From NCBI GenBank assembly GCA_050744245.1, contig JBOGGX010000210.1, forward strand, positions 1 through 5,511: 5,511 nt of DNA, in the 5' to 3' direction. A model generated the notes under the pieces. The model was not told the DNA's origin, made no database searches, and saw nothing but the letters and a program-made list of their open reading frames with translations. Of this stretch, positions 1 to 5,511 are shown piece after piece (position 1 is the first letter of the stretch; the number at the start of each line of letters is the position of its first letter). The stretch comes from JBOGGX01 sp050744245 (GTDB lineage: Bacteria > Actinomycetota > Acidimicrobiia > Acidimicrobiales > JBOGGX01). The position numbers were made by a program, and so were the translations under genes.

Positions 1-362
1 GCCACGTACCGCTCGGGCACGAGGTCGACGACCACGCCCGCCCGCTCGAGCACCGCCGCGGTCGCCGGCCCGATGGCGGCCACCCTGGTGGCGGGCAGCG
101 TCCGCTCGGCGCCGAGGGCGGCCACGACCCGGTCGGCGCCGTTGGTCGAGGTCACCACCAGCCAGTCGTACATCCCGTTCGCCGCCTCGGCGACCGCCCG
201 CCGGAGGGCGGCGCCGCCGTCGGCCGGACCGACGATATCGATGACCGGCGCCTCGACCACGTGAGCCCCGAGGTCGGCCAGCCGGCGAGCCAGCGGCGCC
301 GCCTGATCGCGGGCGCGGGTGATGACGACGGTGACCCCGCCGAGCGGCCGGGTGTCGGCCAT
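1..362 (-). CDS. hemD: Uroporphyrinogen-III synthase, N-terminal part (gene cut by left edge)
   Basis: HemD closes the linear hydroxymethylbilane made by HemC, inverting ring D, to give uroporphyrinogen III, the cytoplasmic precursor of heme, siroheme and corrinoids. The 120 complete codons present are about half of the usual 250 or so residues. Visible HemD features are an opening strand ending in VVITRARDQ (residues 12-20), the block WLVVTSTNGADRV (67-79), which matches the conserved T-S-x-N-G loop, and AAIGPATAAVLERAG (95-109), the family's conserved G-P-A/x-T segment. The family has weak overall sequence conservation, but this motif order plus an upstream hemC makes the call firm. The start is the ATG at 362-360, which shares its A with the TGA stop of the preceding gene (TGATG). 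I see no good Shine-Dalgarno in the 20 bases before it, so translation probably depends on coupling to the upstream signalling gene. Fusion to a downstream domain, seen in some HemD proteins, cannot be judged because the 3' part is outside the window. Confidence 0.9.
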   Translation of the reverse strand, partial: MADTRPLGGVTVVITRARDQAAPLARRLADLGAHVVEAPVIDIVGPADGGAALRRAVAEAANGMYDWLVVTSTNGADRVVAALGAERTLPATRVAAIGPATAAVLERAGVVVDLVPERYV

Positions 363-364
363 CA
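362..364 (-). promoter_or_regulatory. TGATG stop-start overlap (translational coupling, signalling gene to hemD)
   Basis: On the minus strand the TGA stop at 364-362 and the hemD ATG at 362-360 share one base. No recognisable Shine-Dalgarno precedes the ATG. Such one-base overlaps usually mean that ribosomes finishing the upstream frame re-initiate on the next gene. If so, hemD output is tied to translation of the kinase-cyclase gene. The overlap is seen directly; coupling is inferred. Confidence 0.75.
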
Positions 365-3300
365 GTCGATGTCGGCCAGGTCGGCCCCGAGGCGGTCGAG
401 CCCGAGCTCGGCCGCGGTGGTCATGGCCTCGTCGACCAGGCGCGCCCGCCGCGTCCGGTCGCCCGGCCAGCCCCGCTCGGCCAGCACGCGGGCCAGGTCG
501 GACTGGGCCGAGGCGAGCAGCACCGGGGCCCCGAGCCGGCGGTGGACGTCGATCGCCTCCATCAGCCGGGCCTCGGCCTCGTCGAGCCGGCCCCGCGCCA
601 GGGCCGCCAACCCCAGGAAGTGGGCGACCGAGCCGAGGACGGTGGCCCGGTCGGCCACGATCTGGCCGCCGAACGGCTCCAGCACGGGCACCACCAGCTC
701 GGCCGCCTCGGGCAGGCCGAGCCGCTGCGCCCCCACCGCCACCACCGCCGCCATCGAGAGCCGGTTGCCGTCGCTCGGCAGCCAGCCGAGACCCTCGGCC
801 ACGGCCTGCTCGAGCCGCACCCGGGCCTCGTCGACCCGGCCGACGTCGTGGAGCACCTTGGCCTCGATGGCCAGCAGCGCCGGGTGGTCGCGGAACTCGG
901 TGACCGCCTCGGCGAGCAAGGGCAGCCCCTCGGCCGACCGACGCTGGAACGACGACAACGCCAGGTGCTGGATGGCGAACACCAACGGGGCGTCGGGCTG
1001 GCCCGCGGCCTGCCCGAGCTGGAACGCGGCGCCCGCCAGCTCGCCCGCCTCGGTCAGCCGTCCGGCCAGCGTCAACCGCTTCGTCCGTTGCACCTTGACC
1101 TGCCACCCGGCCACCGGATGGCCGAGGTCAACGGCCAACCGCTCCGCCCGATCGAGGCGCTCGTCGACCAGCTCGAGCCGGCCCGCTTCGAAGCCGGCGG
1201 CAACCCCCTGGAGCAGGGCCAGGACCAACAGCGCCGGCTCGCTGAAGGGCACCAGCCGCTCGATCTGCTCGTCGGCGAGCCGCAGCCGCTCGTCGAGCGT
1301 CGACGGCTGGTCGATGGTGTCGCTGCGCAGCACGAGCACGTCGGCCAGCGTCGCCGGATCGCCCAGCCGCCGGGCCATGGCCACGGCCCGGTCGCTCAGC
1401 GCGACCCGTCGCGACCACTCGCCGGCGGCCGTCAGCTCGAACCCGAGCTGGGCCAGCAGGCGGGCCAACACCGGGCCCTCGTGCCCGGACTGGAGGTCGA
1501 CCGCCGCCTCCAACAGGGCCAACCGTTCCTGGTCGGCGACGGCGACCGGGCCGAGCCGGACCCGGCGGTTGGCCAGGGCCGCGGCCGCAACCACCGCGGC
1601 GTCGCGCCGGGCCAGACCCAGCCGTCCGGCCTGGAGCAGCGTTTCGCGATGGACCGGATCGCCGGCGAGGCGTTGGGCCTCGCCCAGCAGCAGGAGGAGC
1701 CTGGTGTGCTCCGACTCGTCCGGCTGCTCGTGCGCCGCGGTCAGCTCGACCGCCAGCCGGAAGCAGTTGGCCGCCTCCTCGTAGGCGAGACGCTCGACCG
1801 CCGCCTCCCCCGCCCGTACCGCGTACCCGACGGCCCGGTCGTCGTCGCTCCGGGTCGCCGCCTCGGCATAGTGGCCGGCCAGCTCGGTGAGGTACCCGTC
1901 GAGGTCGTCGGCGTGCACCGACTCGAGCGCCTGGGCCACCCGACGGTGGAGCCGGCTGCGCCGGGCCCGGGCCAGGCCGTCGATGATGCTCGAGCGGATG
2001 AGGGCGTGGACGAACCGGAAGCGGAACGGCCCGGTCTCGGTGAGCAGCCGGGCGCCGACCGCCTCCTCCAGTCCGGTCAGGACGGTGTCCTCGTCAACCT
2101 CGAGGGCGGCGGTGAGCACGGGAAGCTCGAACTCGTTGCCGGCAACCGCGGCGACCTCGATGGCCTGCCTGGCGTCGTCGGACAGCCGGCCCAGGCGCCT
2201 GGCCATCACCTCCCGCACCCCCTCGGGGATGCCGAGCGGTTCGGCGACCTCGAGGACCGTCCAGCGAGCGTGGTCGTCGGTGGTCAGCGTGCCCGTGTCG
2301 ATGAGATGACGCAGGAACTGGCGGGCGAGGAACGGGTTGCCGCCGGTCTCGGCCCGGACGGCGCGCGCCACGGCCCGGGCCGCGGGCGCCAGCTCGCGCC
2401 CGGTGGCCAGGGCCAGAAGCTCGACCACGTCGCCGGTGCTCAACCCGTCGAGCGTGGTGCGCTCGACGCCCGGCAACCGGTAGAGGTCGGTCAGGAGCTC
2501 GTCCAGCGACCGGCGTCGACCGGACTCGGTGTCGCGGTACGTGCCGACGACGAGCAGCGGGGCCGGGTCGAGCACCTGGACCAGGTGGCGCAGCAGCTGC
2601 AAGGTCGGCCGGGTGGCCCAGTGGAGATCGTCCAGCACGAGGAGGAGCGGGATCACGCTGGTGATCGAGCGCAGCCAGTCGGCCACCGCGTCGAACAGGC
2701 GATGCTGGTCGGCGTCCGGGTCGCCGGTGGCCGACGGCTGGAGCTGCGGCAGCCGGGTCGCCAGGTGGGGCACCAGCCGGGCGAGATCGGCGGGATGCCG
2801 ACCGAGCAGCGGGACGCCGCCCGCATCGAGGGCGTCGTCGACGGCCTGGGCCAGGGCGGTGGCGAACGGCTGATAGGGAATCTGGAGGCCCTCGTCGCAC
2901 GACCCGTAGAGCACGGCCCCGCCGTCGGAGTGCACCGCTCGGGCCAGGGCGAAGGTCAGATGCGTCTTGCCGATGCCCGGTTCGCCGGCGATGAGCACGA
3001 CGTGGCGGTCGCCCACCCTGGCCTGGCGCCAGGCGCCGAGCAACCGCTCGAGCTCGGCGGCCCGACCGACGAACGTGGCGTTGCCGAGCGTGGTCAACGC
3101 GTCGGGCAGGCCGACCGACGACGGCGGCAGCCGCGACGGCTGGCCGGGCGGGGCCACCGGTTCGACGGCGGCCGACCGGGCCAGGTCCGGATGGACGACG
3201 GCGAAGACCTGCTCCCCCCGGGTCAGGTCGCGCAGCTCCTTGAACCCGAGGTCCGACAGGGTCACGTCGGTGGGGAGGGCATGACCGGCGAGGTCGGCGG

Positions 3301-4477
3301 CCGCTCCGGACAGCACGACCTGCCCGGCCCGGGCCACCGCCCGCAGCCGCGACGCCCGGTTCACCGTGCGCCCGAAGTAGTCGCCGTCCCTGACCTCGGC
3401 CTCGCCGGTGTGGATCGCCATCCGCACCGGCAACCCGAGCCGGGCCAGCGCCCGTTGCGCGTCGACCGCGGCCGCCACCGCGTCCGAGGCGCGGGCGAAC
3501 ACGCTGAAGGTGGCGTCGCCCTCACCGCGCGATTTGAGCAGCCGGCCGTCGTGGCTCTCGATCGCGTCACCGATCATGGTGTCGTGCGCCGCCACCAGTT
3601 CGGCCATCGCATCGGGATCGGCCTCCCACCGGGCCGTCGACCCCTCGATGTCGGTCAGGAGAAAGGTGACGATGCCGGTCGGCAGATCGAGGGCCAGATG
3701 GCCGCGGAGCCGGCCGATGAGGTCGGCCGCGGTGCGCGGGCGGCGGGACGGGTCGATGGCCAACCCGCGCCGGAGCGCCCGCTCGATGGCCGCGGCGTGG
3801 GGCACGCCCTCCCAGTCGGGCCGGCCCACGCTGGGCGGCGCCCCGGTGAGCAGGGCGACCGCCGTCGCCGCCAACCCGTAGATGTCGGCGGCCGGCGTGG
3901 TGGCCCCGCCATGCAGCTCGGGTGCCGCATACCCCGGGGTGCCGATGTGGAGACGACCGGGCTCACCCGCCCGCCGGGCGATCCCGAAGTCGACCAGCAC
4001 CACCCGCCCGTCCGGCGTGAGGACCAGGTTGGCCGGCTTGACGTCGCCGTGGACGACGCCCTGGGCGTGAAGGTGGCCGACCGCGTCGGCGGCCTGCTCG
4101 AGCCAGGCCACGACCGAGCCGAGCGCCAGGCCGGGATCGCCGGTGTCGTTGAGCACCTGCCGCAGATCGGCACCGTCGATGAAATCCATGGCGAGCACGT
4201 AGCGGTCGAGCCAGAAGAAGTCCTCCCTGACGATCGGCAGGTTGGGGTGCGGGCGCAGCGTCAGCAGGATGCGCGCCTCGGCCAGCAGCGCCTGGCGGTC
4301 GCCCTCGTCGAAGATCGGTCGGATCTTGAGGGCGACCTCGCGGTCGTGCTGATGGTCGATGGCGCGCACCACCTCGCCCTGCCCACCCCGGCCGAGCACG
4401 GCGACCGGTTCGTAGCGGCCGCGGATCAGCGAGGAGGCGGCTGGTGGTGCCGGTGGTGCCGGTTCAGGCTCGCCCAA
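362..4477 (-). CDS. Ser/Thr protein kinase - class III nucleotidyl cyclase - STAND/AAA NTPase - TPR-like multidomain signalling protein
   Basis: This is a soluble 1371-residue protein with no signal peptide or membrane segment seen. A Pro/Ala-rich tail (1-18) leads into a protein kinase (about 21-262): glycine loop G29-x-G31-x-x-G34, Lys51, Glu67, H143-G-D145 with K147 and N150, D163-F-G, A185-P-E, D198-I-Y-G and R246. A class III cyclase follows at 268-428: metal Asp276 in TDIEGST, Lys315, Glu319 where Asp is usual, Asp366 in DYFG, Asn373 and Arg377. Lys315 plus Asp366 suggests ATP as substrate. After a Pro-rich linker (about 436-458) comes an NTPase with Walker A GEPGIGKT (498-505), Walker B LLLVLDD (611-617) and GGNPF (712-716), then a winged-helix-like part (about 745-850) and helical TPR-like repeats to the end (for example 881-912 and 1294-1336). 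No LuxR-type HTH follows. The TTG start is set by an in-frame TGA at 4483-4481 and a strong Shine-Dalgarno. The kinase-NTPase-repeat order recalls mycobacterial PknK; the cyclase is extra. Its target is unknown; placement between hemC and hemD suggests, but does not show, a tetrapyrrole link. Confidence 0.93.
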   Translation of the reverse strand: MGEPEPAPPAPPAASSLIRGRYEPVAVLGRGGQGEVVRAIDHQHDREVALKIRPIFDEGDRQALLAEARILLTLRPHPNLPIVREDFFWLDRYVLAMDFIDGADLRQVLNDTGDPGLALGSVVAWLEQAADAVGHLHAQGVVHGDVKPANLVLTPDGRVVLVDFGIARRAGEPGRLHIGTPGYAAPELHGGATTPAADIYGLAATAVALLTGAPPSVGRPDWEGVPHAAAIERALRRGLAIDPSRRPRTAADLIGRLRGHLALDLPTGIVTFLLTDIEGSTARWEADPDAMAELVAAHDTMIGDAIESHDGRLLKSRGEGDATFSVFARASDAVAAAVDAQRALARLGLPVRMAIHTGEAEVRDGDYFGRTVNRASRLRAVARAGQVVLSGAAADLAGHALPTDVTLSDLGFKELRDLTRGEQVFAVVHPDLARSAAVEPVAPPGQPSRLPPSSVGLPDALTTLGNATFVGRAAELERLLGAWRQARVGDRHVVLIAGEPGIGKTHLTFALARAVHSDGGAVLYGSCDEGLQIPYQPFATALAQAVDDALDAGGVPLLGRHPADLARLVPHLATRLPQLQPSATGDPDADQHRLFDAVADWLRSITSVIPLLLVLDDLHWATRPTLQLLRHLVQVLDPAPLLVVGTYRDTESGRRRSLDELLTDLYRLPGVERTTLDGLSTGDVVELLALATGRELAPAARAVARAVRAETGGNPFLARQFLRHLIDTGTLTTDDHARWTVLEVAEPLGIPEGVREVMARRLGRLSDDARQAIEVAAVAGNEFELPVLTAALEVDEDTVLTGLEEAVGARLLTETGPFRFRFVHALIRSSIIDGLARARRSRLHRRVAQALESVHADDLDGYLTELAGHYAEAATRSDDDRAVGYAVRAGEAAVERLAYEEAANCFRLAVELTAAHEQPDESEHTRLLLLLGEAQRLAGDPVHRETLLQAGRLGLARRDAAVVAAAALANRRVRLGPVAVADQERLALLEAAVDLQSGHEGPVLARLLAQLGFELTAAGEWSRRVALSDRAVAMARRLGDPATLADVLVLRSDTIDQPSTLDERLRLADEQIERLVPFSEPALLVLALLQGVAAGFEAGRLELVDERLDRAERLAVDLGHPVAGWQVKVQRTKRLTLAGRLTEAGELAGAAFQLGQAAGQPDAPLVFAIQHLALSSFQRRSAEGLPLLAEAVTEFRDHPALLAIEAKVLHDVGRVDEARVRLEQAVAEGLGWLPSDGNRLSMAAVVAVGAQRLGLPEAAELVVPVLEPFGGQIVADRATVLGSVAHFLGLAALARGRLDEAEARLMEAIDVHRRLGAPVLLASAQSDLARVLAERGWPGDRTRRARLVDEAMTTAAELGLDRLGADLADID

Positions 4478-4564
4478 AACTCACCTCTGTGGCGTCTTGG
4501 GCTCGAATTGCCCGCACAAGTCGCCAGAGAACGCGACACCATACTTCCGCCGCCGGTGGGTGGC
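4478..4564 (-). other. 87-base gap between hemC and the kinase-cyclase gene
   Basis: This is the only true non-coding gap in the window. By hand count it is about 63% GC, clearly lower than the flanking genes. Besides the Shine-Dalgarno at its downstream end, it holds TATGGT at 4543-4538 (minus strand), which fits the loose actinobacterial -10 pattern TAnnnT. There is no convincing -35 hexamer 16-19 bases upstream, so an internal promoter is possible but weakly supported. I see no T-run terminator, so hemC transcripts could read through into the signalling gene. Confidence 0.5.
4481..4488 (-). promoter_or_regulatory. Strong Shine-Dalgarno that fixes the TTG start of the kinase-cyclase gene
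   Basis: Read on the minus strand, AGAGGTGA at 4488-4481 matches the anti-Shine-Dalgarno complement (AAGGAGGTGA) over GAGGTGA. Six bases separate GAGG from the TTG at 4477-4475, which is ideal spacing. The same element contains an in-frame TGA (4483-4481), so no upstream start is possible. The next in-frame GTG (Val27) lies inside the kinase glycine-loop region and would break the domain. Confidence 0.8.
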
Positions 4565-4577
4565 TCACGAAGCGAGC
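4563..4577 (-). repeat. Small hairpin over the hemC stop codon
   Basis: The minus strand reads GCTCGC-TTC-GTGAGC, a six-pair stem (one pair is G-U) with a three-base loop that contains the hemC stop TGA (4567-4565). No run of T follows, so it is not a classical intrinsic terminator. It may simply be chance in GC-rich DNA, or it may have a mild effect on read-through or mRNA stability. Confidence 0.3.
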
Positions 4578-5464
4578 AGCGCCGCTCCGCCGCTGCGGTC
4601 GAGCAGGTGGCGAGCGGCGGCGACCCCGACGGCACCGGGCTCGGTCCCCTCCGCTCGGTGGCGCAGGATGACGTGGCCGTCGAGCGAGGCCAGCAGCGCG
4701 GTCAGCGCGAGGTCGCCTCCCGGCTCGACCGTCGCATGGGCCCCGGCCGGCAGGTTGCAGTCGCCCCCGAGCTCGCGCAGAAAGGCCCGCTCGGCGTCGA
4801 CCGCCCGCCGGCTGGGCTCGTGCTCGACCGCGCCGAGCAGCTCCGCCAGGGCTGCGTCGCCGGCGCCCGAGCGGCACTCGACGGCCAACGCGCCCTGACC
4901 CACCTGGGGAACGACGACCCAGGGCGCCAGCACCTCCGCGGCGCGATCTTCGAGACCGAGCCGCTCCAGCGCGACGAACGCGAGCACGATGGCGTCGAAG
5001 TCCGCGGCCTTCTCGAGCCGGGTGTGGATGTTGCCCCGCAGACCGGCGTAGGTGAGGTCGGGCCTGAGGTCGGCGAGCTGGGCCCGGCGCCGGACCGAGC
5101 CGGTGGCCACCCGGCCGCCGACGGCGATCTCGTCGAGGCCGGCGCCCACGAGCGCGTCACGCGGGTCACCCCGCTCGGGCACGGCCGCCAGGACGAGGCC
5201 GTCGGGCCTGGCCGACGGCAGATCCTTCGCCGAGTGGACGGCCACATCGGCCCGCCCGGCGAGCACGGCGGCCTCGACCTCCTTCACGAAGACGCCCTTG
5301 CCGCCCATCGTCCAAATCGGAACATCGTGGCGGCGATCTCCGGACGTCTCGACCAGCACGTACTCGGGCTCGATGCCCGGGTCGACGGCCCGCACCAGGC
5401 CGGCGACGTGCTCGGCCTGCCACCGCGCCAGCGGGCTGCGCCTGGTGGCGATCCGCAGCCTCAC
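4565..5464 (-). CDS. hemC: Porphobilinogen deaminase (hydroxymethylbilane synthase)
   Basis: The enzyme joins four porphobilinogen molecules head to tail into hydroxymethylbilane, using a covalently bound dipyrromethane cofactor; it is cytoplasmic. At 299 residues it is close to the normal family length. Family landmarks are all present: RIATRRSPLARWQ (4-16), the glycine-rich GGKGVFVKE loop (54-62), VHSAKDLP (76-83) with catalytic Asp81 (equivalent to Asp84 of E. coli), the basic pair R125-R126 in SVRRRAQL, GLRGNIHTRL (141-150), VGQGALAVE (188-196), and the cofactor-attachment Cys236 in GGDCNLPAGA (233-242). The residue just before the Cys is Asp where Gly is usual in E. coli (EGGC), and LAFVALERLG (161-170) replaces the more usual LAxAGLxRLG; neither removes a catalytic residue. 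The GTG start at 5464 overlaps the upstream stop as GTGA, and there is no good Shine-Dalgarno close by, so coupled translation is likely. The next gene downstream is the signalling protein rather than hemD. Confidence 0.97.
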   Translation of the reverse strand: MRLRIATRRSPLARWQAEHVAGLVRAVDPGIEPEYVLVETSGDRRHDVPIWTMGGKGVFVKEVEAAVLAGRADVAVHSAKDLPSARPDGLVLAAVPERGDPRDALVGAGLDEIAVGGRVATGSVRRRAQLADLRPDLTYAGLRGNIHTRLEKAADFDAIVLAFVALERLGLEDRAAEVLAPWVVVPQVGQGALAVECRSGAGDAALAELLGAVEHEPSRRAVDAERAFLRELGGDCNLPAGAHATVEPGGDLALTALLASLDGHVILRHRAEGTEPGAVGVAAARHLLDRSGGAALLAS

Positions 5465-5511
5465 GTACCCGCCGCCACGGCCAGTTCTCCGGCGGGGGGT
5501 TCGGGGGGCAG
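5461..5511 (-). CDS. C-terminal 16 codons of an upstream gene (possibly hemA)
   Basis: From the right edge the minus strand stays open as LPPEPPAGELAVAAGT and stops at TGA (5463-5461), four bases into the GTG start of hemC (GTGA overlap). This junction type, the high third-position GC and the shared orientation support a real gene end. The Pro/Ala-rich tail carries no family motif. hemA (glutamyl-tRNA reductase) directly before hemC is common in bacteria, including actinobacteria, and its C-terminus is variable, so hemA is the best guess, but the sequence itself does not show it. Confidence 0.55.
   Translation of the reverse strand: MPPEPPAGELAVAAGT

Noticed and set aside
319..903. Plus-strand frame rich in Pro, Arg and Gly
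   Set aside because: Its composition reflects GC-rich codons read out of frame. It has no recognisable domain and overlaps both hemD and the signalling gene.
261..1784. Long plus-strand open frame (507 codons) opposite the TPR region
   Set aside because: The predicted protein is a low-complexity Ser/Arg/Ala string with no motif, as expected opposite a GC-rich gene. The minus-strand frame has clear domain content throughout, so this is a shadow.
2094..2900. Minus-strand alternate frame of 268 codons inside the NTPase region
   Set aside because: It is an Arg/Pro/Ala-rich frame-shifted reading of the NTPase. The main frame is continuous with Walker A and Walker B intact, so there is neither a frameshift nor a nested gene.
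4441..4470. Short repeat ggtggtgcc near the start of the signalling gene
   Set aside because: It encodes the Pro/Ala-rich tail (APPAPPA) of the protein, a common low-complexity N-terminus, with no sign of a regulatory or mobile repeat.
4563..4577. Intrinsic terminator after hemC
   Set aside because: The hairpin is short and is not followed by a T run, so it does not meet the terminator pattern.
4426..4635. Minus-strand 69-codon frame across the hemC-kinase gap, including an ATG at 4542
   Set aside because: It overlaps the end of hemC and the start of the signalling gene in another frame, ends in His/Pro repeats that are the out-of-frame Pro/Ala tail, and has no ribosome site.

Overview
The window comes from a very GC-rich bacterium. 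GC is roughly 70% or more in the genes, and about 63% by hand count in the one gap between genes. The start codons seen (GTG, TTG, ATG), the many 1-4 base gene overlaps and the protein families suggest an actinobacterium, perhaps of the class Acidimicrobiia. That placement is inferred from style and was not tested by comparison. All real genes lie on the minus strand, so transcription runs from base 5511 towards base 1.

In transcription order the window holds: (1) the last 16 codons of an unidentified upstream gene (5511-5461), where hemA would be usual; (2) a complete hemC for porphobilinogen deaminase (5464-4565), overlapping the previous gene by GTGA; (3) an 87-base gap with a strong Shine-Dalgarno sequence; (4) a 1371-residue signalling protein (4477-362) that joins a Ser/Thr protein kinase, a class III nucleotidyl cyclase, a STAND/AAA-type NTPase and a long helical TPR-like region; (5) the first 120 codons of hemD for uroporphyrinogen-III synthase (362-1), whose ATG overlaps the stop of the signalling gene as TGATG. 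hemD runs off the left edge.

HemC and HemD catalyse consecutive steps of tetrapyrrole (heme, siroheme, cobalamin) synthesis: porphobilinogen to hydroxymethylbilane, then cyclisation to uroporphyrinogen III. Their genes are normally adjacent. Here a 4.1 kb signalling gene sits between them in the same orientation and is probably translationally coupled to hemD. This is the most interesting point of the window. The multi-domain protein resembles PknK-like kinases (kinase, then NTPase, then helical repeats) but has a cyclase placed after the kinase and no visible DNA-binding output domain. Two of its active sites carry variant residues: HGD in place of HRD in the kinase, and Glu at the second metal-binding position of the cyclase. 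Whether it regulates tetrapyrrole synthesis is a hypothesis from context only.

I saw no RNA genes, mobile elements, CRISPR arrays or notable repeats. The many open frames on the plus strand are low-complexity shadows of the minus-strand genes.
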